64,000 nucleotides of DNA from positions 62,001-126,000 of the forward strand of contig NZ_JACJSG010000006.1 of NCBI RefSeq assembly GCF_014697625.1. Direction: 5' to 3'. Shown piece by piece: positions 1-9,971 of this stretch (within the stretch, counting starts at the first letter, position 1; every line of letters starts with the position of its first letter). Both the position numbers and the translations under genes were made by a program. The DNA comes from Anabaena azotica FACHB-119 (GTDB taxonomy: Bacteria > Cyanobacteriota > Cyanobacteriia > Cyanobacteriales > Nostocaceae). The notes beneath the pieces were generated by a model. That model worked only from the letters and a program-made list of their open reading frames with translations. It had not been told where the DNA came from and did no database searches.

Positions 1-667
1 CCCAATCTCATTGGAGCGTAAGTCCTGCATAGTCAATAGTCAATGGTCAATAGTCAATGGTCAATGGTCAACTGTCACCTGTCAACTGTCCACTTGTATA
101 GAACTTTTCTAGATAAACTGTATTATAGGTTACAAAAAAAATATTTAATTATTAGTAATATTGGTCACTCAACTATTAATGACTTATAGTTATTTAATTA
201 GATGAGCAAAATTAAGTAATTGATAGTAAAAGTTAATAAATCGCTAGAAATTAATTTCTTGATTAACTGAAATAAATAAAAAAAGTTTCAGTAAAAACAT
301 GGTTAATTACTAATTAAATAATTGAAAAAGATTCGTATATTTGCTGAACTAATATATTGTTATATTAGCGTAAATAAATATATGAATTTGTGTTGTTCAA
401 AAAACTATATCTGCATATTCATCACTGACCAAATAGAAGTACATCTATCACAAGCATTAGATATATGTATGAACACATACATATAAAGAGATTAAATGTA
501 AAAAATGAACAAAAATGTGCAATTTATGTAATGAATATAGAGAAATATTTCACATATTAAATTAAAATAAAGATTACTCAATGATCCTACATAATTAACC
601 AAATATTGGTGTTATAACACCTAGAACTGACCGCAACTTTACTTAGAATCATCAACACACACAAACT
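1..667. other. AT-rich intergenic region
   Basis: No open reading frame that looks coding is visible here. Apart from a heptamer tandem repeat near its left end, the stretch is very AT-rich and probably holds the promoter of the downstream glycosyltransferase gene. I could not point to a convincing promoter element. Confidence 0.5.
26..95. repeat. Heptamer tandem repeat (STRR type)
   Basis: About ten imperfect copies of a 7-base unit (AGTCAAT / GGTCAAT / TGTCAAC) run head to tail. Short tandemly repeated repetitive sequences with a 7-base period are characteristic of heterocystous cyanobacteria. Confidence 0.75.
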
Positions 668-1936
668 ATGAACTCTAACACTGAAAAACGTATAGCTTTA
701 ATTTCAGTTCACGGAGACCCAGCCATTGAAATTGGGAAAGAGGAAGCAGGAGGGCAAAATGTTTACGTGCGCGAAGTGGGCAAAGCATTAGCTCAATTGG
801 GATGGCAAGTAGATATGTTTAGCCGCAGAGTGAGTCCTGAACAAGAGTTAGTTGTTCACCACAGCCCACTTTGTCGCACAATTAGGTTGACAGCTGGGCC
901 AGAAGAGTTTGTACCCAGAGATAACGGTTTTAAATATTTACCAGATTTTGTCAAGCAACTGTTGCAATTCCAACAGGAAAACAACATAACATACCCAATA
1001 GTGCATACAAACTACTGGCTTTCTAGTTGGGTGGGGATGCAGTTAAAAGAAATCCAAGGAAGCAAACAAGTTCATACATACCACTCATTAGGAGCAGTTA
1101 AGTACAAAGCTGTCGATACTATTCCTTTAATTGCAACTAAACGTTTATCTGTAGAAAAACAGGTATTGGAAACAGCAGAAAGAATTGTTGCTACCAGTCC
1201 TCAAGAACAACAACATATGCGATCGCTAGTTTCCACAAAAGGTTACATTGATGTTGTACCTTGTGGTACAGATATTCAACGCTTCGGTTCCATCGCCAGA
1301 CAAGCAGCTAGAGCCGAATTAGGTATTGACCAAGATGCAAAAGTTGTTTTATATGTAGGGCGTTTCGACCCCCGCAAGGGTATAGAAACTGTAGTGCGGG
1401 CTGTAAATGAGTCGGAATTACGCAACTCTGGCAAACTGAAACTAATTATTGGTGGTGGTAGTACCCCTGGTAATAGCGATGGTAGAGAGCGCGATCGCAT
1501 TGAAGGTATTGTGCAAGAATTAGGCATGAGCGATATCGTGAGTTTCCCTGGTCGCCTCAACCAAGATATCCTCCCGTCCTACTACGCGGCGGCTGATGTT
1601 TGCGTTGTTCCTAGCCATTATGAACCATTTGGACTAGTGGCGATCGAATCAATGTCGAGTGGTACACCTGTAGTAGCCAGTGACGTTGGTGGACTTCAGT
1701 TTACAGTAATTTCCGAGAAAACAGGTTTATTAGCACCACCAAAAGATGTGGCTGCTTTCAAAACCGCAATTGACAGAATTTTGCTCAACCCAGAATGGCG
1801 AGATGAATTAGGACTAGCCGCTAGGAGACACACTACCGAGAAATTTAGCTGGGATGGAGTAGCAGTGCAACTGGATGGGATATACAATCAGTTGTTGACG
1901 CAACAAGTTAAAGAAGCAGCATTGATTAGTAAATAG
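668..1936 (+). CDS. GT4 glycosyltransferase, sucrose-phosphate-synthase-like
   Basis: A 422-residue GT-B glycosyltransferase of family GT4. The N-terminal half carries the donor/acceptor glycine loop GGQNVYVREVG (about residues 29-39), typical of sucrose-phosphate synthases and MshA-type enzymes. The C-terminal half has VLYVGRFDPRKG (about 229) and the acidic nucleotide-sugar motif EPFGLVAIESMSSGTPVVAS (about 319). The length equals the minimal glucosyltransferase unit of cyanobacterial sucrose-phosphate synthases, which lack a fused phosphatase. It would then make sucrose-6-phosphate in the cytoplasm from a nucleotide sugar and fructose-6-phosphate. Substrate is inferred; another small acceptor is possible. 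It is monocistronic, and the ATG at 668 is the first in frame. Confidence 0.7.
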   Translation: MNSNTEKRIALISVHGDPAIEIGKEEAGGQNVYVREVGKALAQLGWQVDMFSRRVSPEQELVVHHSPLCRTIRLTAGPEEFVPRDNGFKYLPDFVKQLLQFQQENNITYPIVHTNYWLSSWVGMQLKEIQGSKQVHTYHSLGAVKYKAVDTIPLIATKRLSVEKQVLETAERIVATSPQEQQHMRSLVSTKGYIDVVPCGTDIQRFGSIARQAARAELGIDQDAKVVLYVGRFDPRKGIETVVRAVNESELRNSGKLKLIIGGGSTPGNSDGRERDRIEGIVQELGMSDIVSFPGRLNQDILPSYYAAADVCVVPSHYEPFGLVAIESMSSGTPVVASDVGGLQFTVISEKTGLLAPPKDVAAFKTAIDRILLNPEWRDELGLAARRHTTEKFSWDGVAVQLDGIYNQLLTQQVKEAALISK

Positions 1937-2100
1937 AAGTTTGGGATTTTAATCTATCACTGAAATTAATAGGGAATGGGTAGTATTTCAACCTACGTAA
2001 TTAGGTTAAACTGTTTATAATACCTGTTCCCTAAATTTTTTGTCTCTCGTTCGTCTAGCCTTACAAATTATTGTAATTATGCTTTCGGAGGAATATCAGA

Positions 2101-2534
2101 TGACGAAGCATTATAAGTCAGGCGATCGCGTAATTGTAAAATCCCAAGATAAACGTGGTGAGGTAGTTAGTCCTAAAGATAATTTTTGGCAGCATGAATA
2201 CATTGTCAAATTGGATGAAACAGGCACTGAGGAACCGATTTTAGAAAGGAATTTAGAAGCGGAAAACCTTAGTCAGTCTGAAATAGATAGTGAAATAAAA
2301 AAGCTAAAAAACCTGATTAAAGAAACTTCTGACAAAATTTCAGACAAAGTAGCCAAAGAATTACCTCAACATTTAGACCATCTTCAGAATGCTTTAAAGA
2401 CTAAAGATAAACAAGAATCTGAAAATGAGTATACTTATATTGCCAAAGAAATGAAAAGAGTATTGGACAGTCAGTTATTGGCAGAAAATACTAGCTTGAA
2501 AAAATTACAGCATTGTTGGAGAAATTTTCCATAA
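2101..2534 (+). CDS. Hypothetical protein, SH3-like N-terminus with coiled coil
   Basis: A 144-residue acidic, lysine-rich protein I cannot assign to a function. The open frame extends upstream to a TTG at 2040, but the ATG at 2101 is preceded at good spacing by GGAGG (about 2086-2090), so I choose it. Residues 1-45 (KSGDRVIVKSQDKRGEVV onward) resemble a small SH3-like or KOW-like barrel. The rest is rich in Lys, Glu and Leu and is predicted to be helical or coiled coil (EIDSEIKKLKNLIKETSDK and following). There is no signal peptide or membrane segment. It stands alone between the glycosyltransferase and the DNA glycosylase. Confidence 0.55.
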
Positions 2535-2565
2535 TAAAGCAGGCTACTGGCTTGGCAAGGCTAAA

Positions 2566-2690
2566 ACAGTGCATTAGCGAAAATCTGCATCCGCATTTAT
2601 CGGCGTTTATCCTTTTCATCGGCGGTTAATTTTCTTCAAATTAATTACCACATTTTAGCCTTGACAAGCTACTAATATAGTACTAAAGAA
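2566..2690. repeat. Dispersed intergenic repeat (GCATTAGCGAAAA ... TTTTAGCCTTG family)
   Basis: This segment shares word-level similarity with segments at 12836-12938, 13071-13230 and 50028-50258. Shared pieces are the motif GTGCATTAGCGAAAA, runs of (A)TCGGCGTTTATC or ATCTGCGTTCATC, and CCACATTTTAGCCTTG. It appears to be a decayed dispersed element rather than a gene. Confidence 0.55.
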
Positions 2691-2710
2691 CTGATAAAAA
2701 TATTACTCCC

Positions 2711-3361
2711 ATGTCTGAATTAGAATTGCTGACACCCGCAAGTTTCAATCATGCTTTGACGGTGCTGGCAAATCTTGATGGCGATTTAGCAAGGGTGTTA
2801 GAGACACTGGGACCGCCTCCGATGTGGAAACGAGAGGCTGGTTTTCCGACATTGGTACAGATAATTCTGGAACAACAGGTTTCCTTGGCGGCGGCTAAGG
2901 CGGTATTTAATCGTTTATGTGAGATTGTTAAACCTTTAACGCCAGAACATTTTTTAACACTTGATGATGGACAATTAAGATTAATTGGTTTTAGTCGGCA
3001 GAAAAGTTTATATTGTCTTGGACTGGCGGAGACAATTGTTAGGGGTGAGCTTGATTTAAGCAAGTTGGTAACAATGGATGATCATGCTATTAGAAGCCAG
3101 TTAAAGCGGATTAAAGGCATTGGTGATTGGACAGTAGATATCTACCTACTCATGGCTTTGCAACACCGTGATGCTTTTCCTAAAGGGGATTTAGGGTTGG
3201 TAATTGCGGCACAACAACTTAAAGGTTTAACAACAAGACCTACACCTGTACAATTGGAAGCGATCGCTCAAAATTGGCGACCCTGGAGAGCAGTAGCAGC
3301 CAGAATACTCTGGCACTACTATCTCAATAATCAAGGTAAAGCGGTTACAGTTTACCAGTAA
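2711..3361 (+). CDS. DNA-3-methyladenine glycosylase II-like (AlkA/HhH-GPD)
   Basis: A 216-residue HhH-GPD superfamily base-excision glycosylase that would remove alkylated purines from [22 protein letters not shown] (about 52-70) is the family helix. The helix-hairpin-helix reads [20 protein letters not shown] (about 134-153), followed by the catalytic Asp in FPKGDLGL (Asp near 160). It lacks the N-terminal TBP-like domain of E. coli AlkA, as many short bacterial homologues do. Its 3' end overlaps that of dapF by 17 bases on the opposite strand. ATG at 2711 is the first plausible start. Confidence 0.85.
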   Translation: MSELELLTPASFNHALTVLANLDGDLARVLETLGPPPMWKREAGFPTLVQIILEQQVSLAAAKAVFNRLCEIVKPLTPEHFLTLDDGQLRLIGFSRQKSLYCLGLAETIVRGELDLSKLVTMDDHAIRSQLKRIKGIGDWTVDIYLLMALQHRDAFPKGDLGLVIAAQQLKGLTTRPTPVQLEAIAQNWRPWRAVAARILWHYYLNNQGKAVTVYQ

Positions 3362-4184
3362 ACACCCGATCAGCCGGGCCTGTCATGTAAAGTTTCTGGT
3401 CTACTTCTGACCATTCAATTTCCAAGCAACCACCAGGTAATTCTACAGTAGCGGTGCGATCGCTTCTGTCAGTCAACACCGCCGCCACCAAAGCTGCACA
3501 AGCACCTGTTCCACAAGCTAAAGTAATCCCCGCGCCGCGTTCCCACACACGCATTTTCAAGTAATCACGACTTACTACTTGAATAAATTCGGTGTTTGTG
3601 CGTTGGGGGAAAGCTGGGTGATGCTCAAATTTAGGGCCGATGCTTTCTAAAGGAATTGCGGCTACATCTTCTACAAAAGTGATACAGTGAGGATTACCCA
3701 TACTCACACAGGTAACTTCCCAAGTTTGCCCCTCTATTTCCAAAGGTTGGTTAATTACCTTCGCATCAGCAGCAGCCAGATTTGTGGGAATTTCCCCAGC
3801 CAGCAGTCGAGGTAAACCCATGTCCACCCTGATTTGCCCATCAGGGGTGAGTTGGGGCGTAATTACCCCCGCCAAAGTATGAATACGATAGGCATCCTTG
3901 GTGCGTGACATTCCTTCCAAATCAGCCAGAAATGCAGCTAAACAGCGAATCCCGTTACCACACATTTCCGGTTCCGAACCATCGGAGTTAAAAATCCGCA
4001 TGGTGTAATCAGTATCCTTTTCTCCAGGTAAGGCAAAAATCACACCATCAGCCCCGATACCAAAGTGGCGATCGCACCACTGCACCGCCTGTTCTGGAGT
4101 GATTTTCGGCGTTTTAGCAGTGCGATTATCAATCAAAATAAAATCGTTACCCAGACCGTGATACTTAGTAAATTCGATTGCCAT
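3345..4184 (-). CDS. dapF: Diaminopimelate epimerase
   Basis: A 279-residue enzyme of lysine and peptidoglycan precursor synthesis that interconverts LL- and meso-diaminopimelate in the cytoplasm. The two catalytic cysteines lie in the family motifs [13 protein letters not shown] (about residues 73-85) and [15 protein letters not shown] (about 222-236). The start [20 protein letters not shown] is typical and complete. It is divergent from hfq, an arrangement known from other filamentous cyanobacteria, and convergent with the DNA glycosylase gene. Confidence 0.97.
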   Translation of the reverse strand: MAIEFTKYHGLGNDFILIDNRTAKTPKITPEQAVQWCDRHFGIGADGVIFALPGEKDTDYTMRIFNSDGSEPEMCGNGIRCLAAFLADLEGMSRTKDAYRIHTLAGVITPQLTPDGQIRVDMGLPRLLAGEIPTNLAAADAKVINQPLEIEGQTWEVTCVSMGNPHCITFVEDVAAIPLESIGPKFEHHPAFPQRTNTEFIQVVSRDYLKMRVWERGAGITLACGTGACAALVAAVLTDRSDRTATVELPGGCLEIEWSEVDQKLYMTGPADRVFTGKL

Positions 4185-4222
4185 TTTTCCGATGATGAAT
4201 TATCAATGATTCAGAGATTGGG

Positions 4223-4310
4223 TATTGGTAATTGGTAATTGGTAATTGGTGATTGGGAATAAATTCTGATCATTACCTATTACTCATTACCCATTACCCA
4301 TTACCTAATC
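4223..4310. repeat. Inverted pair of heptamer repeats between dapF and hfq
   Basis: A run of (TTGGTAA)n at about 4223-4250 is followed by a run of TTACCCA/TTACTCA units at about 4273-4308. The two are complementary and can form a long hairpin in the dapF-hfq promoter region. Confidence 0.7.
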
Positions 4311-4336
4311 CCTCAATTATTCCATCATTATCAAAA

Positions 4337-4555
4337 ATGGCTATAACTGAATTTGACACTTCTTTGCCTAGCATTCGGCAAGTACAGAACCTGATTAAAC
4401 AAGCAGCAACCGTAGAGTTCAAACTGCTCACTGGCGACTTTATCACAGGCAGAATCCTATGGCAAGACCCAAACTCTGTGTGCGTTGTCGATGAAAACAG
4501 CCGCCAAATCACAATTTCCAAGCCTGCGATCGCCTATTTCTTAGCGAAGGGATAG
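4337..4555 (+). CDS. hfq: Hfq, cyanobacterial Sm-like protein
   Basis: A 72-residue Sm-fold protein. I start it at the ATG at 4337 (MAITEFDTSLPSIRQVQNLI) because the upstream in-frame extension from 4253 is translated heptamer repeat. The Sm1/Sm2 strands are visible as VEFKLLTGDFITGRILWQD and ITISKPAIAYFLAKG. Cyanobacterial Hfq diverges from the enterobacterial protein; in Synechocystis it acts at the pilus base and is needed for motility rather than as a general sRNA chaperone. The size and the neighbourhood with divergent dapF fit cyanobacterial hfq. Confidence 0.9.
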   Translation: MAITEFDTSLPSIRQVQNLIKQAATVEFKLLTGDFITGRILWQDPNSVCVVDENSRQITISKPAIAYFLAKG

Positions 4556-4559
4556 GTAT

Positions 4560-4690
4560 TGGGGACTGGGGAGTAGGGGAGCAGAGGAGCAGAGGAGCAG
4601 AGGAGCAGAGGAGTGGGGGAGAAAAAATTACACCTCTTTTCCCCTTTCCCCCTTCCCCCTTCCCCTTTCCCCCTTCCCCTTTCCCCCTCA
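4560..4690. repeat. Purine-rich then pyrimidine-rich tandem repeats
   Basis: Four to five copies of GCAGAGGA (about 4579-4612) are followed by (CCCCTTTCCCCCTT)n (about 4640-4690). The purine and pyrimidine tracts on one strand could fold back on each other. It lies between the convergent ends of hfq and the antiporter gene. Confidence 0.65.
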
Positions 4691-4720
4691 TCTTTTTTTG
4701 AATTTTGAATTTTGAATTGT

Positions 4721-7039
4721 TTATCCCCTCTCCTTCACTACCTCCGTCTCCTTGGACTTAACCAAGGGAATTGACAGGGGTATATCGCTGACAACAGCAA
4801 ATAAAGGCTGTATTTGAGTTAGATTTGGCAGGCTACCGCATAGTAAAACTTGGTCTCCTGTGCGGAAGTCTGTATTCTGATTAGGGGAGCGAATAAATTT
4901 ACCATCTCGCCGTATTGCTTGGACTTTGACACCGATTTGCGGTTGTATGGGTGAATCCTTGAGGGTTTTACCCAAAATGGGGGATTTAGCATCGACTGTT
5001 ACCCACTGACAGGCGCTGTTTTTGCCTGGAACTGCGACCTTACCTTGGGCAAATTCCTCTAAGGCGGCGATTTCTTCGTTAGCACCAACAATCAATAAGC
5101 GATCGCCTGCTTCCAATTGTGTCTGATTACTGGGATAATCAATTTCCTCACCGTTGGCGCGGCGGATAGCCATCAAGCTTACGCCTGTTAAGTAGCGCAT
5201 ATCCGCTTCTTCTAAAGTCATGCCAATTAGGGGAGAATCTGCTGGTAAGGGATACCAACGGCGGTTTAAATCTTGCGTCGCTTGTTCTAAGTGGCGGGAA
5301 ACCTCATCAGCGTTGCGTTCCGGGCGAAAATCTAAGTAATGGTCACTGCGGAGTTGCTGCATTTCCTGTTGTAATAAACCCGGTGTCCAACCCAAGTCTG
5401 TTAAGAAATGCGTAGCCATTTCGATACTAGCTTCAAACTCTGGTTGGACTACTTCCTTCGCTCCTAATTGATACAGCAATTCGATATTTTTATCCTGAGT
5501 AGCACGGACAACCAAATCTATTTCGGGACAGAGTTCCAAGGCGCGTTTCACACACAGACGGGTACTCATGGGGTCAGGAAGTGCGATCGCCATGCCTTTA
5601 GCATGATTCACCCCCGCCGTTTCCAATACATGGAAGCTGACGCAATTACCGTATACATAAGGTATTCCTGCATCTCGCACTTGTTGAATGCGGCTTTCTG
5701 ATTGGTCGATGACAACTACGGATAAGTTGTGTTGTTGCAATAGCTTGACTAAATTCTGTCCTACTCGCCCATAACCGCAGACAACTACATGATCCTTAAA
5801 TGGTAGGTCTTCTGATACATCTAATGCCTGACCTTCTCCGGCGATATAGGGTTTTAGCCAAGGTATAGACTCGGCGAGATTAAATAATGATGGTACTAAC
5901 CGTAACACAAAGGGGGTAAGCATCAATGTGACGGCTGTAGTGCCTAAAGTTAGTAAATATATCCGTCGAGAAACTAACCCTAAAGCTTGTCCTTCACTGG
6001 CTAAGACAAAGGAGAACTCCCCAATTTGCGCCAGTCCCAACCCCGCGATTAAGGCGGTTTTCAACGGATAGCGGAATAGTTTAACTAAGGGCGTGATAAT
6101 CAGGAACTTACCCAAGAAAACTACCCCTACCAACCCTAGAATTAATTCGATGTTCTGCAACAGAAACACCGGGTCAATTAACATCCCGATCGCGGCAAAG
6201 AATAAGCTAGCAAAAATATCCCGCAAAGGTTCTACATAGCTTAGGGTTTGGTCGGCGTATTCTACCTCAGATATCATCAACCCGGCGACAAACGCCCCCA
6301 TTTCAATCGACAGTCCTAAAGATTCCGTCAACAAAGCAATACCCAAACACAGCGCCACCACACCCAATAAGAATAGCTCTCGGCTTTCTGTACGGGCTAG
6401 CAGCCGCAACAAGGGGGGTATGAGCCAAATTCCCGCCACCACAGCCCCAGCCGCAAATAAGCCAATTTTCAGCAAAGCTGCGAGGACAGCCACAACAATC
6501 ACTTCCCCTGGTTCGTGGAGTGCGGGTAAGACAGCCAGCATTAAACCCAGCGCCAAGTCCTGCACTACCAGAATCCCCAACATCACTTGTCCGTGGGGGG
6601 TTTCGGTTTCGTTGCGTTCCATCAAGCATTTGAGGACAACGGCTGTGGAGGAGAGGGAGAGAATTGACCCCAAAAACACACCTTTGGCGGGTAAGGTTCC
6701 CCAAGCGCCAGTCAACCCACAGACCACTACAGTAATGAGGATTGTCAAGGCTATTTGCAGTCCACCGCCACCGAGTGCGATCGCCTTGACCTTTTTTAAC
6801 TCAGCAAAGGAAAACTCCACACCCAAGGCGAATAACAAGAAGGCGACCCCGAACTGCGCCAGAGTCTCAACTTGAACCACCTCTTTAATCAGTCCCAGTC
6901 CAGCCGGGCCGACTACCATTCCGCCGATGAGATAGCCCAGCAGCACAGGTTGTTTCAGCAACGCCGCCAACAACCCGCCACCCGCAGCAACGGCGAAAAC
7001 TAACACTAAATCAACAATTAATCTAAAATCTTCTTGCAC
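4721..7039 (-). CDS. Kef/CPA2-type cation:proton antiporter with RCK domains
   Basis: A 772-residue inner-membrane transporter of the monovalent cation:proton antiporter-2 family, probably exporting K+ or Na+ against H+. Residues 1-390 form about twelve hydrophobic segments with the family motif LFALGVEFSFAELKKVKAIALG (about 68-89; only part is diagnostic). Residues about 417-540 are an RCK N domain with the nucleotide loop VVVCGYGRVGQNLVKLL. Two TrkA-C modules follow (about 600-675 and 690-755), each with the L...GD.LL(I/C).G pattern. The tandem second TrkA-C makes it longer than E. coli KefB/KefC (about 600). It stands alone. Confidence 0.88.
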   Translation of the reverse strand: MQEDFRLIVDLVLVFAVAAGGGLLAALLKQPVLLGYLIGGMVVGPAGLGLIKEVVQVETLAQFGVAFLLFALGVEFSFAELKKVKAIALGGGGLQIALTILITVVVCGLTGAWGTLPAKGVFLGSILSLSSTAVVLKCLMERNETETPHGQVMLGILVVQDLALGLMLAVLPALHEPGEVIVVAVLAALLKIGLFAAGAVVAGIWLIPPLLRLLARTESRELFLLGVVALCLGIALLTESLGLSIEMGAFVAGLMISEVEYADQTLSYVEPLRDIFASLFFAAIGMLIDPVFLLQNIELILGLVGVVFLGKFLIITPLVKLFRYPLKTALIAGLGLAQIGEFSFVLASEGQALGLVSRRIYLLTLGTTAVTLMLTPFVLRLVPSLFNLAESIPWLKPYIAGEGQALDVSEDLPFKDHVVVCGYGRVGQNLVKLLQQHNLSVVVIDQSESRIQQVRDAGIPYVYGNCVSFHVLETAGVNHAKGMAIALPDPMSTRLCVKRALELCPEIDLVVRATQDKNIELLYQLGAKEVVQPEFEASIEMATHFLTDLGWTPGLLQQEMQQLRSDHYLDFRPERNADEVSRHLEQATQDLNRRWYPLPADSPLIGMTLEEADMRYLTGVSLMAIRRANGEEIDYPSNQTQLEAGDRLLIVGANEEIAALEEFAQGKVAVPGKNSACQWVTVDAKSPILGKTLKDSPIQPQIGVKVQAIRRDGKFIRSPNQNTDFRTGDQVLLCGSLPNLTQIQPLFAVVSDIPLSIPLVKSKETEVVKERG

Positions 7040-7197
7040 CAGATTTATCTAAGAACTATTAAGACGTATTAACTTTAGAATACAAATTTTTAACTATCTG
7101 GGGGAGGGTGTCTGTGCAAGAATAACGAAATTACAGGGAACCAAGGAGTGCTGATTGCTGTTAGCAGGGCGTTGAGTTGTCAACTGTGATCTCGAAA

Positions 7198-7476
7198 CAG
7201 TTATCAGTTATCAGTTATCAGTTATCAGTTATCAGTTATCAGTTATCAGTTACAGCAGTCTCGCTATTCGTGAAATACTGTAGAGACGTTACATGTAACG
7301 TCTCTACATGGTTTTGGGTTTTACGCTTGTACCTCATTTACCCAAAATATGCTGTATCAGTCAGCCAGGGCGTATGGTGGGGGATAAATAAGCGCCTCCC
7401 TACGCCTTCCACCAATTGGTGTGGTGTTTCGCCTTCGTATTTAACTGATAACTGTTTACTGTTCACTGTTCACTGT
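7198..7476. repeat. Repeat module: (CAGTTAT)n ... CCACCAATTGGTGTGGTG ... heptamers
   Basis: About eight CAGTTAT heptamers (7198-7252) are followed by a unique part, a 50-base segment with the palindrome CCACCAATTGGTG (about 7410), and inverted-sense heptamers AACTGATAACTG / TTCACTG up to 7476. A second copy of the right part lies at 62239-62368 near scyA. The module behaves like a small non-autonomous mobile element. Confidence 0.65.
7279..7308. repeat. 30-base perfect palindrome (TGTAGAGACGTTACA family)
   Basis: TGTAGAGACGTTACA is followed immediately by its exact reverse complement. Nearly identical palindromes (GTTGCA instead of GTTACA) lie at 12791-12820 and 57711-57740. A transcript would fold into a perfect 15-bp stem, and the element may act as a terminator or be a REP/MITE remnant. 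Confidence 0.85.
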
Positions 7477-9287
7477 TAAACAGTAATTTTTGTACCATCA
7501 AACTTGGTAAAGGTGAAACCGCCGAACCGTTCGTTAAACCCTAGTCTCTCATCTCGAAGAATACTGATAGCAATTTGTTCCCCCAAAACTAAGCCTGCTG
7601 CACCATCTGAACGCCAATGGATACCACCATTACCACGACCAATATAATAATTAGCTGCCAACTTGTTCAACTCACCACCCACTGTCAAAGGTGAGCCACT
7701 GTAGGGTATCAGTTTGGTTGGGTCGTTGGGGTCAGGTTCTACAGGATTAGGAAGGATAAATGTCTCATCAAAAAATGCCTTCAACAATGTAGCTTGTACA
7801 CCAGCAATAGAGGCTGCACCACCTGTGTAAGAAGAATGAAATGGTGCGCCTTCAGGGTAAGCATGGGGTAATAAATAAGTCCCGAAAGTACTGAAGGTGC
7901 GAGCTAAAGCTGTAGAATTTAACACCTGGTTATTAATGGGATAGTTAGTTTTATTGACGAGGTTATTGTAAATTAACCCTCCATAAGCTTCTGGACGTAA
8001 ACGACGATGTACATAAAACTTTTGCCAGTAAGAGGCTCTAATTGCCCGTGAGGGAGCCAAGTTGAGTAAAGCTTGAAAATGAGCTGGTGCAAATGTAGCA
8101 GCAGAACCTACTTGAGTTTTGGAATTGAGATAGGGATTTCCGGGATTTAAGGGGGCGTTAGTACTACTGAGAATCAAGGAAGCGCCAAAGAACAAAGCCC
8201 CACCAATACGTGCTAGTTCACCTAAATCACGAACCGTATAGACAAAACGACGTGTCGGGTCAAATGTAATAGACCTACCAGAACTACGCCCGTTTTGGAC
8301 AGTTAACCATTCATCATAATTAATGAGAAAAGTATTATCCTTGGTTGCCAGTGCAGTCCGAATCAACGGAGAAATAAACTGAGTATTGTAAGGAATTTCC
8401 CTCAACAGAAATTGGGAAATATAGGGGCCATCTAGAACACCCGGAGGAGTAACATATCGTCCTGTTCTACCTGAGCGATCGCGTTGATCAACATAAAGGG
8501 CGTTACCACGGAATAAAGTTTGCGGGGTGACAGAACCATTTTCTTTTGGCCCTGAGAATCCGGGAAGGCTGTTTAGTTCGGCGATCGCGGCTGCAACATT
8601 CGCATCGCGATCAAAGTTCTGAAAAGGTACATCCCTTAATAAAGCTTGCCAATATAGTTCGACTGCTTCGGCAGCTTGTTCTACACTATCAAGAGTTGGT
8701 GGTGACGGCACTGATATCTGCGTTGCATTGACTCCTTCTAAGCTAACTGCTAACGGCCCTTGAGGGTTAACTAACTTCCTTGTACCACCTAAAATAATAT
8801 TTTCAAAGTCTTCTGGGTTTTGAGTGGTTAAAGCTTTAATCAAAGAATCGTAAGCTTTTAAATCAACTTCCCCTCTTTGATCGTGCGGTAAACCTCTGGT
8901 ATCAGTGGCAATTTTGTTTGGATAGCGTTCCTCGTCACCATTGGTAGGATGCGGGGGAATCTCAATCTGCTGATTATTTTGCGCTGCTTGGACGCGGACT
9001 TGAAATGCTTTTTGACGAAAGCTTACATAGTTAAACTGTCTACCGAAATTTCTTGGTAGTTTAAAAAATTCTTGAGCTTGTACAATATCTTCGTTTTTAG
9101 AAAAGACATTTGAGCTAATTAGTCCAGTCACAATGCTAGTAGCACTGAACAAACTAGCATGGGCGAGAAAGGAGCGCCGACTAACATCTTTGAATAAGAA
9201 AAGTTTGCTACGCCTCTTGCGAGTTTCCTGATGCTGCTCTTGTTGATTTTCTTGGGGGGGTTGATGAGAATTATGATTGGGTTGCAT
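7476..9287 (-). CDS. Vanadium-haloperoxidase/PAP2-fold protein, Tat-exported, altered active site
   Basis: A 603-residue protein with a twin-arginine signal (SRRSFLAH, about residues 36-43, followed by a hydrophobic stretch), so it is probably exported folded. The C-terminal half matches algal and cyanobacterial vanadium-dependent haloperoxidases. KFYVHRRLRPEAYGG supplies the Lys and Arg that bind vanadate, and YYIGRGNGGIHWRSD supplies the second Arg and the vanadate-ligating His. The usual PSYPSGHA motif reads SSYTGGAAS here, so the Ser of the SGH triplet is Gly and the acid-base His is Ala. Haloperoxidase activity is therefore doubtful; phosphatase or structural roles are possible. It is monocistronic. 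Confidence 0.75.
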   Translation of the reverse strand: MQPNHNSHQPPQENQQEQHQETRKRRSKLFLFKDVSRRSFLAHASLFSATSIVTGLISSNVFSKNEDIVQAQEFFKLPRNFGRQFNYVSFRQKAFQVRVQAAQNNQQIEIPPHPTNGDEERYPNKIATDTRGLPHDQRGEVDLKAYDSLIKALTTQNPEDFENIILGGTRKLVNPQGPLAVSLEGVNATQISVPSPPTLDSVEQAAEAVELYWQALLRDVPFQNFDRDANVAAAIAELNSLPGFSGPKENGSVTPQTLFRGNALYVDQRDRSGRTGRYVTPPGVLDGPYISQFLLREIPYNTQFISPLIRTALATKDNTFLINYDEWLTVQNGRSSGRSITFDPTRRFVYTVRDLGELARIGGALFFGASLILSSTNAPLNPGNPYLNSKTQVGSAATFAPAHFQALLNLAPSRAIRASYWQKFYVHRRLRPEAYGGLIYNNLVNKTNYPINNQVLNSTALARTFSTFGTYLLPHAYPEGAPFHSSYTGGAASIAGVQATLLKAFFDETFILPNPVEPDPNDPTKLIPYSGSPLTVGGELNKLAANYYIGRGNGGIHWRSDGAAGLVLGEQIAISILRDERLGFNERFGGFTFTKFDGTKITV

Positions 9288-9847
9288 AAAGTATTTCTTA
9301 ATAGCAAGGGTTAAAACTTTGAGGTTACACTACAAAAGGGTTATCTGTTTGTAGCTAATCCATGCACCGTAAACAAAGCCCTAGTCAGCAAAGGAAGCTT
9401 TCTCTTAATATTGCTAATCAAAATAAATAGCTGCAAATAATCACATAAGCAGAGGCTGACAGCTTATGTGATTATTTAGATGTTACCCATCTATACTTAC
9501 ATCTGTTTGCTTAGACAGGTTAACTGAAAATTTGCACTCTATAAATTGTGGAAATAGCTTTAGGTAAAACCTTGAGTAATCCTTTCAAGCCTTTATAGAT
9601 AATGGTGTATGTAGTTATGATTCAGAGGTAACATATCTTTATTTTGCATAAAACTCCGTTAACTCGATTGATTTACCGTATTTAAGACTAAAATAAAATT
9701 TTGCATAAAAATACTAAAAAAGCAAGACCTTCTTTCAAAGAAGTTATTGAGTTGATAGCCGCCTGTTCAGATTTCTCTATCAACTCACTTTGAGAGGACT
9801 AGCTTTGATATCCTCACCACCGTAAAATAGCGTTCTTATACTCCTTA

Positions 9848-9971
9848 TAAGGGACTTCCAGAAATTAAATTATTCCATGAGTGAAAGCGTAGAACATCAT
9901 GGAATTCTTCCTCCCCATCTCCCCCTGCTTCCCCTAGCGATGGGATATTTATTTACTTGGAAGTCCCTAAA
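9848..9971. mobile_element. MITE-like element with AGGGACTTCCA terminal repeats
   Basis: Ends are AGGGACTTCCA (about 9850) and TGGAAGTCCCT (about 9958-9968). The inner flanks are also partly complementary (AAATTATTCCATG and CATGGAATTC). About 120 bases long, with no coding capacity. Confidence 0.7.

Noticed and set aside
7177..7479. A 100-codon frame with QLSVISYQ repeats
   Set aside because: It is the translation of (CAGTTAT)n and an adjacent palindrome, not a repeat protein.
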